64,000 bases of DNA from an uncultured Bacteroides sp. (GCA_948847595.1 CAQOGY010000003.1:186001-250000), one strand, 5' to 3'; shown: positions 35,482-44,476, counted from the first letter of the stretch. Program-made: numbers and translations. The notes: generated from the sequence alone by a model not told the origin.

Positions 35482-36999
35482 ATGAAAAATAAGTTATTCC
35501 ATATAATTACAGGAATGTTTATTGCATCCTTTTTCTGTGGATGTGAAAATAGTGATGCGGAAGACAGTCAGTTGGAACAGATTCCGGCTGTATTGTCCGG
35601 TAAAGCTTATACTTTTAATCCGGATGCTGAAGGAGAAATCTGGAAAGCAGGTAAGTTTGTCGGTATGTATATGCTGAAAGAGAATACATCTGAGTGTGTG
35701 GCATCTTATCAGAATGTACAATACCAGACAACTGTGGAACCATTGGGCTATTTTACTCCGACTGTCAAAGAGGATGTACTTTATTATCCGCAAGATGGCA
35801 GTAAAGTGGATATTATTGCTTACTATCCATGGAAAGAGGATTTGAGGGATGACAGGTATCCGTTGAATGTAGGCAATCAGGCAGCCGCTGCTAATTTTAG
35901 CTTTTTATATGCCGGCAATGGTAAGGGGGTAAGCAAGGATAATAATAGGGTGACTTTTGAACTCCGTCCTGTATTGTCGGAAGTTGTATTTAAGTTGATT
36001 GCGGGAGATGGCGTCACGGATCAATATTTGGAAGAATCGGTTATCACTGTTGCCGGAATGAATACAAAAGCGGATTTTAATTTAGTATCGGGACAGTTTG
36101 AGGCGGTTACTGAGGTAAAAGATATTAGTTTGGTGGCTTTAGAAGATGCCAATGGAGCTTCCGGCCAAGTATTTCCTGCGGTTATGGATGATAGCCATGT
36201 TGCCAGCATCAGATTACCTAAGATGAATCGGGAATATCAGTGGAACTTGACTGAAGAGATAAGTGAACTGAAACCGGGAATGCGATATACTTGCAGTGTC
36301 ACGGTGGGACTTAACAAAATAGAGGTTGTTACCGATGAAGAACCGATTGGTGATTGGGGGAATGGCAGTAATAATGAAGTGGCCGGAAGTGAAAACTTAA
36401 TCGGAACCTTGATTGAAGATTTACCGTTGGGAACAATGGTGTATGGCTTAAACGACCCGTTAGGTAAAATGGAAGAAGGTACGTGGTTCTATACAAGAAA
36501 TAATGCAACTCCGGACGAAAGTCTTTTGAAATCTGTCGTAGAAAGAGATGAGATAATAGGGCATAATGTCATTCATACTACTTATATCGGCAAGGGTTCG
36601 TGGTTTACTTATTATATGGGCTATCGTATGAAGAATGCGAAAAGGACAAAATATAGAATCACGTTGAAAGTAAAAGGAACGGATGGTAAGAATCTCAGGT
36701 GTTTTATCCAGAATGCAAATGGTACGGATTTAAATACTGCTGTCTTTGTTGCTTCTGATAAGACAGGTTCTGGAGGTTATAATGGATTTCGACAAGTGAA
36801 TCTCAAAGATACCTATCAAGTACAGACATTGGACTTCGATTTTTCCAAAATGGTAAAGGATCCATTTGGGCATACGGCGGATGAATCTCGTGAAGCGACA
36901 GATAAAGCATTGGCGGATTTCTATATAGGTTTCGGCTATAATAGTGTGGCTAACCTGGATTTCTATATAGCGGAAATTTCTATGACAGAGTTGAAATAG
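35482..36999 (+). CDS. Surface lipoprotein: fimbrillin-like N-domain plus jelly-roll C-domain (cassette B)
   Basis: The start at 35482 (MKNKLFHIITGMFIASFFCGC, lipid on Cys21) aligns with the paralogue at 3038-4534; an in-frame ATG at 35470 would add four residues. The mature protein is 505 aa minus the signal: a fimbrillin-like part (YYPQDGSKVDIIAYYPW, LRPVLSEVVFKLIAGDGVTDQYLEE) and a C-terminal jelly-roll (NVIHTTYIGKGSWFTYYMGYRM, YRITLKVKGTDGKNLRCFIQ, QTLDFDFSKMV, DFYIAEISMTEL). Probably a surface glycan-binding protein. Confidence 0.84.
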   Translation: MKNKLFHIITGMFIASFFCGCENSDAEDSQLEQIPAVLSGKAYTFNPDAEGEIWKAGKFVGMYMLKENTSECVASYQNVQYQTTVEPLGYFTPTVKEDVLYYPQDGSKVDIIAYYPWKEDLRDDRYPLNVGNQAAAANFSFLYAGNGKGVSKDNNRVTFELRPVLSEVVFKLIAGDGVTDQYLEESVITVAGMNTKADFNLVSGQFEAVTEVKDISLVALEDANGASGQVFPAVMDDSHVASIRLPKMNREYQWNLTEEISELKPGMRYTCSVTVGLNKIEVVTDEEPIGDWGNGSNNEVAGSENLIGTLIEDLPLGTMVYGLNDPLGKMEEGTWFYTRNNATPDESLLKSVVERDEIIGHNVIHTTYIGKGSWFTYYMGYRMKNAKRTKYRITLKVKGTDGKNLRCFIQNANGTDLNTAVFVASDKTGSGGYNGFRQVNLKDTYQVQTLDFDFSKMVKDPFGHTADESREATDKALADFYIGFGYNSVANLDFYIAEISMTELK

Positions 37000-37022
37000 T
37001 AATCTTTTAAATACGAACGAAT

Positions 37023-37838
37023 ATGAATAAACAAAATATACTGACGGGAATAATAATGGCATCCGGGCTTTTATTCTCTTGTGAACAAGCTGAGATGGAA
37101 CATTCTCTTGGCACATCCAACGCAGGAAAAGAAGTATCTTTCCATATAGGCATCTCTTCGTTGACCCGCACTGCCACTACCGGCAATAAAACGGTTTTTG
37201 TAGCAAATGATGAATTAGGTCTTTTTGCAGTCAATCGTAGTGGGCTGAATGTGATAGAGGGGCAGGGAAATTTGAAGTATGTCTATCATGACAATCAATG
37301 GGACGCAGAGAAGGCAATCACTTTCCCAATAGATGGAAGTTCGGTGAATTTTTACAGCTATTATCCTTATTCGGTTTCTGTCACAGCTACTACATTTGAA
37401 CATCAGGTGGCAAAAGACCAGTCTGTAGGAAATGCCTATGACCAAAGCGACCTTCTTTTGGCTAGTCATACCACATCTACTGCGGATGATACATCCATTA
37501 CCCTGACTTTTGCCCATAAGTTAGCATTGGTAGAAGTCATTTTGCCTTCGGATAAAGTGGGCGTTTCTGCCGAAATGAAGGCAAAACGTACGGTAACCGT
37601 GGATTTGTTGAAGCAAACCGCCACGCTGAAAGACGCTGATACTGAAGAATGGATTATTATGAAAAAAGTATCGGATACAGTATTTCGTGCCGTTGTTCCT
37701 GCTCAAACTTTAGGTGTGGGGCATCTGATTCGTATAAAATTAGATAGTGGAGGATATTATCATTATAGTATAGATTCCGGAGTAACATTGGTTGCTAATG
37801 AAATCAATACATTCAGTATGCCTGAGCGGTTGATTTGA
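37023..37838 (+). CDS. Fimbrillin-like lipoprotein (cassette B)
   Basis: A 271-aa lipoprotein (Cys20), paralogous to 1480-2289: an early SLTRTATTGNKTVFVANDELGLFAVNRSG strand, FPIDGSSVNFYSYYPYSVS, and SDLLLASHTTSTADDTSITLTFAHKLALVEV. It is the last gene of the cassette B operon and is followed 7 bases later by a terminator hairpin. A pectate-lyase-fold gene, present after the cassette A copy, is missing here. Likely a surface accessory binding protein. Confidence 0.84.
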   Translation: MNKQNILTGIIMASGLLFSCEQAEMEHSLGTSNAGKEVSFHIGISSLTRTATTGNKTVFVANDELGLFAVNRSGLNVIEGQGNLKYVYHDNQWDAEKAITFPIDGSSVNFYSYYPYSVSVTATTFEHQVAKDQSVGNAYDQSDLLLASHTTSTADDTSITLTFAHKLALVEVILPSDKVGVSAEMKAKRTVTVDLLKQTATLKDADTEEWIIMKKVSDTVFRAVVPAQTLGVGHLIRIKLDSGGYYHYSIDSGVTLVANEINTFSMPERLI

Positions 37839-37844
37839 AAAAAC

Positions 37845-37874
37845 AATAGGAAGATTTAATAACTTCTTCCTATT
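37845..37874 (+). terminator. Intrinsic terminator after cassette B
   Basis: AATAGGAAGA (37845-37854) pairs perfectly with TCTTCCTATT (37865-37874) around a 10-base loop, followed by a T-rich stretch broken by other bases. It directly follows the last gene of the operon. Confidence 0.65.
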
Positions 37875-37924
37875 CTATTAATCTTTTCTGCCGTTCTATT
37901 GATCAATTCATCTAATTGAATTAT

Positions 37925-38008
37925 CCGGTTGCACTTGTGCAACCGGAATGATACACAAGAGCAACTTGGTTGTTACACTTGTCTGTCCGACCAGTTGCAC
38001 AAGTGCAA
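37925..38008. repeat. Palindromic intergenic repeat
   Basis: CCGGTTGCAC-TT-GTGCAACCGG (37925-37946) is a perfect 10-bp-arm palindrome. Its inner TTGCACTTGTGCAA recurs as the exact reverse complement at 37995-38008, with degraded copies (GCAACTTGGTTGTTACACTTGT) between. The group lies in the 413-base gap 37839-38251 between cassette B and the next gene; no ORF is credible there. It may be a REP-like or small non-autonomous repeat, or a regulatory structure. Confidence 0.6.
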
Positions 38009-38190
38009 TTTGATATTTGCCAGTTAGATACGAAGATAATAGGTGGTATCAGTGGTAATTCGTTGATAATTAAAATAATATGATGAAAGTGCAGTTTCTC
38101 TTCAGAAAAAAGCAAAAACATCCTATTGTTTTTTGTGAACTTATCTTAAAAACAAGGAGTTTTCAGACTTAACTGCTTGATTACTAACTC

Positions 38191-38246
38191 TGCAACATTT
38201 TTGTATTTCCCCCTATAATACTTAAGAATAATACAAAAATGTCGCA
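38191..38246. terminator. Inverted repeat at the 3' end of the fucose-isomerase-like gene
   Basis: TGCAACATTTTTGTATT (38191-38207) and AATACAAAAATGTCGCA (38230-38246) pair at 16 of 17 positions over a 22-base loop. It starts 6 bases beyond the stop of the leftward gene at 38252 and may act as a terminator, although no separate T-run follows the stem. Confidence 0.45.
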
Positions 38247-38251
38247 GCATA

Positions 38252-39487
38252 TTATTCGGTTCGTTTGCAGGCATTTGCCAGGAAGAACTCGTTCAATGCA
38301 TCTTCATGGTTTCCATGAACCAGGATATGATGATTGCCCAATGGATTCTTCAGGAAATATTCTGCCGGAGTATTCATCCGTATGCGGGCTTGTGTCCGGC
38401 ACATATTGATATAATTCGTATTTTCGGATAGGGTTCCGGTAGAGAGGTAGTACTCGTCCAGACATTCGCCGCCGCACTTTATGATAGTCACGTCTCCTGT
38501 CGGGAGCAATCCCTGGATGGCAATTCCTTTTTCCGTTTCGAAATGGTTGCGGATAATATACCTTTCCGTTTGTTTCAGCCCGATGGTACAGTGTGCTAAA
38601 ATAAGTTCGTTGGTACGTGTATTAATCATGGAAGGATTTGCCATGAATCCGTCTTTTCCGGTTAGTGACTTCACGGCAAGCAGGGTGAATATGGATTGAA
38701 GATCACCTTCGCAGCCTGCCATTATTCCGTCGTCATTCAACAAGGACAATGCCAGACAGCCGGTAGTGTCGATTTGCTCAATCAGTTTGAAACAACTTAG
38801 TGTCAGTGCTTCCAGCTTCTCTTCTTCGCATACTTTCTTGATAGCCCGGTAGAGCCGCATCGCTTTGATAATATCTTCAGGAGTTCCCTCTCGGCAGGCA
38901 AGAGCTTGCGAGGCGACTGCGGCACAGGAAGCACCTACTTGATCATCCGTGATTTGTTGAAAATGTTCATAGATACGTTCCAGTGGAATGTCTATGTATT
39001 CGATGCCCCAACGGCGTTTTGCCAGCAGATAGTCAACATTACTGGCGACCAGCCAGGATGAAGGAGTGCCGATAACTCCGATACGTTTGCCGAATAATGA
39101 ACGTTGTGCCCGGAAATTATTATAAAGTATATGTACACGCTGTATAATGGATGGCAGTTCACCATGAAGGATTTCGCTCTTCATTCCCCTTCCGCGAAGC
39201 CATGTAGATATCTCCAGGGCGGCTGCAAGAGAGTTTTGCATGCCATCTGCCAGTAAAATGGCAGGGCGGGGGAGGTTTTCGAAATGTTGGATGACCAGCC
39301 TTTCTACTCCGCCGGTAGCGATAAAAATAATTTTGAAATCATCACTCGTCAACTTGTCCATATCCTGATAGTCGACGAGTTTTACGGTATAATATTTTTC
39401 AAGTTCACTCAAAATCGCTTCGTGTGAACTGCGCAGTGAGACTTGTTTATGAAGTAGTGACGCGAATGAGATAAGGTGTATGGTCAT
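38252..39487 (-). CDS. L-fucose isomerase-like family protein
   Basis: A 411-aa cytoplasmic protein with no signal peptide. The layout resembles the fucose/arabinose isomerase-like fold: an N-terminal Rossmann-type part (IIFIATGGVERLVIQHFENLPRPAILLADGMQNSLAAALEI, FGKRIGVIGTPSSWLVAS) and a C-terminal part with FKLIEQIDTTGCLALSLLNDDGIMAGCEGDLQS, which resembles the metal/substrate region of the family. True catalytic activity is unproven, since many such proteins have unknown substrates. It is monocistronic, with a TACATTTG promoter element at 39524-39517, divergent from the aminotransferase gene. A link with fucose released by the GH29 enzyme is possible but not shown by operon structure. Confidence 0.75.
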   Translation of the reverse strand: MTIHLISFASLLHKQVSLRSSHEAILSELEKYYTVKLVDYQDMDKLTSDDFKIIFIATGGVERLVIQHFENLPRPAILLADGMQNSLAAALEISTWLRGRGMKSEILHGELPSIIQRVHILYNNFRAQRSLFGKRIGVIGTPSSWLVASNVDYLLAKRRWGIEYIDIPLERIYEHFQQITDDQVGASCAAVASQALACREGTPEDIIKAMRLYRAIKKVCEEEKLEALTLSCFKLIEQIDTTGCLALSLLNDDGIMAGCEGDLQSIFTLLAVKSLTGKDGFMANPSMINTRTNELILAHCTIGLKQTERYIIRNHFETEKGIAIQGLLPTGDVTIIKCGGECLDEYYLSTGTLSENTNYINMCRTQARIRMNTPAEYFLKNPLGNHHILVHGNHEDALNEFFLANACKRTE

Positions 39488-39516
39488 TATGATATTGTTT
39501 TAAGTTTTCCGTATGA

Positions 39517-39524
39517 CAAATGTA
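39517..39524 (-). promoter_or_regulatory. -7 element of the fucose-isomerase-like gene
   Basis: On the minus strand TACATTTG matches TAnnTTTG, about 30 bases upstream of the ATG at 39487. It lies in the 181-base divergent spacer shared with the aminotransferase gene. Confidence 0.55.
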
Positions 39525-39608
39525 TAGCTTTATTTTCAAAATCCCATAACGTTTTTAACCTTGCTAAGGTTTTTAAAGTTTTTATGTCTCTGTATTCAAA
39601 TTATTGCG

Positions 39609-39616
39609 TACATTTG
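39609..39616 (+). promoter_or_regulatory. -7 element of the aminotransferase gene
   Basis: TACATTTG matches TAnnTTTG and is followed by a leader of about 40 bases before the start at 39669. No clear -33 box was seen at 19-20 bp spacing. Confidence 0.55.
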
Positions 39617-39668
39617 CAGCTCCAAGTAGATAAAGTAAATAGTAATTAAGTAATTTGTAGTTAAAATT

Positions 39669-40868
39669 ATGCCAACCATATCCATTCGCGGAAACGAGAT
39701 GCCTGCATCTCCTATCAGAAAACTGGCTCCTTTGGCAGACGCTGCCAAGCAACGCGGAGTCCATGTATTTCACCTGAACATCGGACAGCCTGACCTGCCC
39801 ACTCCTCAGGCCGCGATTGACGCGATACGCAATATTGACCGCAAAGTGCTGGAATACAGTCCCAGTGCAGGTTACCGTAGCTATCGCGAGAAATTAGTAG
39901 GATATTATGCAAAGTTCAATATCAACCTTACGGCAGATGATATAATCATTACATCGGGCGGTTCGGAAGCGGTATTGTTTTCTTTCCTTTCCTGCCTGAA
40001 TCCGGGGGACGAGATTATTGTTCCGGAACCGGCTTATGCTAACTATATGGCGTTCGCCATCTCTGCCGGAGCGAAGATTCGCACTATTGCTACGACTATC
40101 GAAGAGGGTTTCTCACTTCCGAAAGTGGAGAAATTTGAAGAGCTGATAAACGAACGCACCAAAGCGATACTGATTTGTAATCCGAATAACCCGACCGGTT
40201 ATCTGTATACCCGTCGCGAGATGAATCAGATTCGTGACCTGGTGAAGAAGTATGATTTGTTCCTTTTCTCCGACGAGGTATATCGTGAATTTATTTATAC
40301 GGGTTCTCCTTATATCTCTGCCTGCCATTTGGAAGGTATCGAGAATAATGTGGTACTGATTGACTCCGTTTCGAAACGTTATTCGGAATGTGGAATCCGT
40401 ATTGGTGCGCTGATTACCAAGAACAAAGAGATACGTGACGCTGTTATGAAGTTCTGCCAGGCTCGTTTGAGTCCCCCTTTGATTGGACAGATTGCTGCTG
40501 AGGCTTCTTTGGATGCTCCGGAAGAATACTATCGCGAGACGTATGACGAATACGTGGAACGTCGTAAATGCCTGATTGACGGGCTGAACCGTATTCCGGG
40601 TGTTTATTCTCCGATTCCGATGGGCGCTTTCTATACCGTAGCAAAACTTCCGGTAGATGATTCGGACAAGTTCTGTGCATGGTGTCTTTCTGATTTCGAA
40701 TATGAAGGTCAGACGGTATTCATGGCTCCGGCTTCCGGTTTTTATACGACTCCGGGTTCCGGCATTAACGAAGTCCGTATCGCTTACGTGTTGAAGAAAG
40801 AAGATTTAACCCGTGCGCTTTTTGTTTTGCAGAAGGCTTTGGAAGCGTATCCGGGAAGAGTAGATTAA
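39669..40868 (+). CDS. PLP-dependent class I/II aminotransferase
   Basis: A 399-aa fold-type I aminotransferase: LAPLADAAKQRGVHVFHLNIGQPDLPTPQ (substrate end), ITSGGSEAVLFSFLSCLNPGDEIIVPEPAYANY, ICNPNNPTGYLYTRREM, LFSDEVYREF (Asp binding the pyridine nitrogen) and IDSVSKRYSECGIRIG with the Schiff-base Lys in SVSKRYS. The protein probably transfers amino groups between aspartate or aromatic amino acids and 2-oxoglutarate. The natural substrate cannot be told from sequence. It is followed after 18 bases by a permease gene that starts with TTG. Confidence 0.92.
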   Translation: MPTISIRGNEMPASPIRKLAPLADAAKQRGVHVFHLNIGQPDLPTPQAAIDAIRNIDRKVLEYSPSAGYRSYREKLVGYYAKFNINLTADDIIITSGGSEAVLFSFLSCLNPGDEIIVPEPAYANYMAFAISAGAKIRTIATTIEEGFSLPKVEKFEELINERTKAILICNPNNPTGYLYTRREMNQIRDLVKKYDLFLFSDEVYREFIYTGSPYISACHLEGIENNVVLIDSVSKRYSECGIRIGALITKNKEIRDAVMKFCQARLSPPLIGQIAAEASLDAPEEYYRETYDEYVERRKCLIDGLNRIPGVYSPIPMGAFYTVAKLPVDDSDKFCAWCLSDFEYEGQTVFMAPASGFYTTPGSGINEVRIAYVLKKEDLTRALFVLQKALEAYPGRVD

Positions 40869-40886
40869 TCATTAATCACTAAAAAA

Positions 40887-42131
40887 TTGTCTCTATCACT
40901 TTTCATAGCCCGGCGTATCTATCGTGAAAGCGATGGCGGAAAGCAGGTGTCACGTCCTGCGGTCCTCATTGCCATGGCGGGTATTGCTATCGGACTGGCG
41001 GTCATGATTATAGCTGTGGCGGTGGTTATCGGGTTTAAAAGTGAAGTACGGAATAAAGTCATAGGATTCGGTTCGCATATCCAGATTACCAATCTGGATG
41101 CGGCCAGTTCTTATGAGACTCATCCAATTATAGTGGGGGATAGCATGATGGCGGCTCTTGCCGGTTATCCCGAAATAAGCCACGTACAGCGTTTTTCTAC
41201 GAAACCGGGTATGATAAAGACGGATGATGCTTTTCAGGGAATGGTACTGAAAGGTGTAGGGCCGGAGTTTGATCCCCGCTTCATGGAAGAATATTTGGTG
41301 GAAGGCGAAATTCCGGTTTTCAGTGACTCTGTTTCCAGTAATCAGGTACTTATTTCCAAGGCTTTGGCTACGAAGATGAAGTTGAAGTTGGGGGATAAGA
41401 TATATACCTATTATATACAGGACGATGTACGTGCCCGGCGGCTGACTATTGCCGGAATTTATCAGACAAACTTTTCCGAATATGATAATCTTTTTTTATT
41501 GACCGACCTTAGTCTGGTGAATCGCCTGAATGGTTGGCAACCGGAGCAGGTGACCGGAGTGGAGCTTCAAGTGAAAGATTATGATAAGCTGGAAGATACG
41601 ACGTATGAAATAGCAATCGACACTGATAACCGGCAGGATGAACTGGGCGGCGTATATTATGTGCGTAGCATCGAACAGTTGAATCCGCAGATATTTGCGT
41701 GGCTTGACCTGCTTGACTTGAATGTGTGGGTGATTCTGATTCTAATGATAGGTGTTGCCGGCTTTACCATGATTTCCGGTTTGCTGATTATCATTATCGA
41801 ACGTACGAACATGATTGGTATCCTGAAGGCTTTGGGAGCGAATAACTTTACGATTCGCAAGACCTTCCTTTGGTTTGCCGTTTTCCTGATTGGTAAAGGG
41901 ATGCTTTGGGGAAATGCCATCGGTTTGGCATTCTGTATCCTTCAATCCCAATTCGGTATTTTTAAACTTGATCCGGAGACTTATTATGTAGATGTGGTTC
42001 CGGTTTCTTTCAATATATTGCTTTTCCTTTTGATTAATATCGGCACACTGTCGGCTGCTGTCTTGATGCTGATAGGCCCTTCATTCCTGATTACAAAAAT
42101 CAATCCGGCGAGTTCCATGAGATACGAGTAA
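40887..42131 (+). CDS. FtsX-like permease of the LolC/LolE type
   Basis: A 414-aa inner-membrane protein starting with TTG (MSLSLFIARRIYRE). A first transmembrane helix at about 27-52 (VLIAMAGIAIGLAVMIIAVAVVIGF) is followed by a large periplasmic domain and three further helices (about 275-300, 320-345, 368-395), then a C-terminal NPASSMRYE. This 4-helix layout is that of FtsX/LolC/LolE permeases, which extract lipoproteins from the inner membrane together with an ABC ATPase. No ATPase gene is adjacent. The frame has no ATG near the start, so the TTG call rests on the conserved N-terminal residues. Confidence 0.88.
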   Translation: MSLSLFIARRIYRESDGGKQVSRPAVLIAMAGIAIGLAVMIIAVAVVIGFKSEVRNKVIGFGSHIQITNLDAASSYETHPIIVGDSMMAALAGYPEISHVQRFSTKPGMIKTDDAFQGMVLKGVGPEFDPRFMEEYLVEGEIPVFSDSVSSNQVLISKALATKMKLKLGDKIYTYYIQDDVRARRLTIAGIYQTNFSEYDNLFLLTDLSLVNRLNGWQPEQVTGVELQVKDYDKLEDTTYEIAIDTDNRQDELGGVYYVRSIEQLNPQIFAWLDLLDLNVWVILILMIGVAGFTMISGLLIIIIERTNMIGILKALGANNFTIRKTFLWFAVFLIGKGMLWGNAIGLAFCILQSQFGIFKLDPETYYVDVVPVSFNILLFLLINIGTLSAAVLMLIGPSFLITKINPASSMRYE

Positions 42132-42168
42132 GCCATATGGATGAATGCTATCTCAAACTCACGTTAAT

Positions 42169-43341
42169 TTATCTTCTCATAAAGTCTCCTTTACCACGGA
42201 AGAAGCGGCAGAGTTTGAAATTCAATGACTGCATCGGTTGGAGAATATCGAACACAGGCAATGAGAAATAATATTTCCTGTTGCCACCCATCTCTTTGGC
42301 TGCTTGGTTGATAATGACGGCTTGCACGGTGTAGCGAATCAGCCAAAGCAATAATGCGATACCTGCCGGCAGCCAATGGAAGCTAAGAATGCCGAATACA
42401 ATACCAGTGATACAAGCGGCATAGAACAACAGGCGTGACAGGGTTTCAAAACCTAATAAGTAACGTTGCGCTCCACGATAAAAACGTGAGGTAGCTATAT
42501 AGCTGACTTTTTCCTCTTTCCAGTCTTTATAACGGTAAACAGGTTGTATCCGCATGGTAGCGTTGAAGTCCGTTTCTACACGGGTATTACTGCTGTTGGC
42601 TATCTGATTGATAAATAAATCATCTTCTCCGCGTTGCAGGTTCAGATAACTGGAAAAGCCTTTCTGCTTGAAGAATAATTCTTTGCGGTAGGCAAGGTTG
42701 CGACCGATACCCATATAAGGCTTTCCGGCCAAGGCAAAGCCCAGGTAACGCAATGACTGGAACAGTGTATCGAATGCGACACGTTTGTGCAGCCATCCTT
42801 TGGTGCGGTCATAGCCGCTATAGCCCAATACCACCTGCGTTTGCGAGGTAAAGTTGCGTGCCATCAGTTTCAACCAATTCTTACTTGCGGGGATACAGTT
42901 GGTTTCCGTGAATACGAGCCAGTCGTGTTTGCTGGCTTTGATGCCCAATGTCAGAGCCAGTTTCTTATGGCTGATATAGCGGGCGCTGTCAGGAGTAAAA
43001 CTGTGATAGAGATGGGGATATTTCTCTTCCATAAATCCCAGTACATCTTCTGTCTCGTCTGTGGAAGCGTCGTTGATGACAATCACTTCAAATTGCGGAT
43101 AATCCTGTTCCAGTATGGCAGGCAGGACTTTACGCAGGTTATCAGCTTCGTTGCGTGCACAGATGATGACGGAAAGTGGCGGCAATTCCCGTGTGAAGTG
43201 AGCTTCCTCTTTACGTACTGCCTTGTTACGCAGATGTATCCGGTTGTACAAACCGAGATAGTAAATAAGCTGAATGATAAAAAGAACTCCTGCTGCTGAT
43301 AATGCAATCAGCTCGGCAGTATTGAATGTAAATGCTTCCAT
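42169..43341 (-). CDS. Family 2 glycosyltransferase, membrane-associated
   Basis: A 390-aa protein with an N-terminal transmembrane helix (about 10-30), a GT-A domain and C-terminal helices (about 295-345). The catalytic region has PLSVIICARNEADNLRKVLPAIL, VIVINDASTDET, VFTETNCIPASKNWL (an ETN in place of DxD) and QRGEDDLFINQ, the acidic pair near the active site. It may extend a lipid-linked or surface glycan, but the donor and acceptor are unknown. It ends in convergent orientation to the permease gene, 37 bases away. Its promoter element lies at 43375-43368. Confidence 0.9.
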   Translation of the reverse strand: MEAFTFNTAELIALSAAGVLFIIQLIYYLGLYNRIHLRNKAVRKEEAHFTRELPPLSVIICARNEADNLRKVLPAILEQDYPQFEVIVINDASTDETEDVLGFMEEKYPHLYHSFTPDSARYISHKKLALTLGIKASKHDWLVFTETNCIPASKNWLKLMARNFTSQTQVVLGYSGYDRTKGWLHKRVAFDTLFQSLRYLGFALAGKPYMGIGRNLAYRKELFFKQKGFSSYLNLQRGEDDLFINQIANSSNTRVETDFNATMRIQPVYRYKDWKEEKVSYIATSRFYRGAQRYLLGFETLSRLLFYAACITGIVFGILSFHWLPAGIALLLWLIRYTVQAVIINQAAKEMGGNRKYYFSLPVFDILQPMQSLNFKLCRFFRGKGDFMRR

Positions 43342-43367
43342 GAATTATAGTGTCGTTTTTACGCTCA

Positions 43368-43375
43368 CAAAAGTA
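43368..43375 (-). promoter_or_regulatory. -7 element of the glycosyltransferase gene
   Basis: TACTTTTG on the minus strand matches TAnnTTTG, 27 bases upstream of the ATG at 43341. Confidence 0.55.
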
Positions 43376-43396
43376 CGCATTTTTTCGGTAGTTCTT

Positions 43397-44416
43397 TCAT
43401 TTTAGAAGAAGCTTATTTCGCGAATCCAGATATTCTTTCTTGAACATATCAACGAAAAGGAAGAATAATGATAGCAACAGCGGCCCGAAGATGACTCCCA
43501 TAAACCCGAATATCGGCAAACCGATGACTACACCGAAGATAGTGATGAGCGGATGTGTGTCCGCCATCTTCTTTTGAAGGATAAACCGGATAAGGTTATC
43601 GGATTGTGAAATGACTATGGCGCCATACGCAAACAGGCCGATTGCATTGAACCAGTCGCCGGTCAGGGCAAAATAGACAGATACCGGAAACCACACCAGT
43701 GCGGTACCTACCATCGGGATAATAGTGGCAAAGCAAGTGAAAAAGCCCAGAAGCCATATATTGGGAGCACCAAAGATGAGGTAACCTATCATGGCGACTC
43801 CCCCCTGTATAATTGCCAACAAAGGAATGCCTATGGCATTGGAACGCACAATCATAAAGATTTCGTTTGTTACTTCCTGCGTATTCTTGTCATTGAAAGG
43901 AAGGATGTCATCAATGTAAGCTTCCATTTTTCTTCCGCCCATGAGCATGAAATAAAGGACGAATATCATGACGAATAGATTGATAGCCAGGCTGCTGATA
44001 CTGCCCATGATAATTTGTCCGATACGTGGTGCTAAAGAAATGAGAAATGACAACGTATCATTTCCCAAAACGTCGTATCCGGTTTTTATCTTGATGGCTT
44101 CTGCCGTTTGCTGGATTGGTTCGATGAAGGTTTGAGGATCCAGATTAATGTTCTTCAGCAAGTCGACGAGTAACCATACCGTCAGACCCACAGGAACTAG
44201 GAAAACGAGAATTGTTTCTACAATAATCAGTAGTGCGGCAATGCTGCGTTTCATATTTTTCCTGTTTATCAGGTAGCCCATTTGTCCGCGTACCAGGATA
44301 TAAATAGTAAGTGCGCCCAACAGTCCCCCCATAAAAGGAGTGATTTGTCGGAAAATAATGACTCCCATTAATAGTATAATGATAATGAGGGAATATCTCC
44401 AGTATTTTTCTTTCAT
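43397..44416 (-). CDS. AI-2E family transporter (PerM/YhhT-like)
   Basis: A 339-aa protein with about eight hydrophobic helices. Hallmarks are YSLIIIILLMGVIIFRQITPFMGGLLGALTIYIL at the N-terminus, FFTCFATIIPMVGTALVWFPVSVYF and a C-terminal VVIGLPIFGFMGVIFGPLLLSLFFLFVDMF, the family signature around PxxG and GxxxGP. Family members export varied small molecules, or in some cases autoinducer-2 or Na+/H+; a specific substrate cannot be inferred. It is separated from the upstream histidine kinase gene by 60 bases. Confidence 0.9.
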   Translation of the reverse strand: MKEKYWRYSLIIIILLMGVIIFRQITPFMGGLLGALTIYILVRGQMGYLINRKNMKRSIAALLIIVETILVFLVPVGLTVWLLVDLLKNINLDPQTFIEPIQQTAEAIKIKTGYDVLGNDTLSFLISLAPRIGQIIMGSISSLAINLFVMIFVLYFMLMGGRKMEAYIDDILPFNDKNTQEVTNEIFMIVRSNAIGIPLLAIIQGGVAMIGYLIFGAPNIWLLGFFTCFATIIPMVGTALVWFPVSVYFALTGDWFNAIGLFAYGAIVISQSDNLIRFILQKKMADTHPLITIFGVVIGLPIFGFMGVIFGPLLLSLFFLFVDMFKKEYLDSRNKLLLK

Positions 44417-44476
44417 GCTTTTTTAATGTAATAAGTTCTTTACACAATAACACATAAAAGCATGGAAAGGTTTGTT

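Noticed and set aside
37925..38008. CRISPR-like array
   Set aside because: The repeats are palindromes in inverted orientation with decayed copies and no regular spacers, and no cas genes are nearby.
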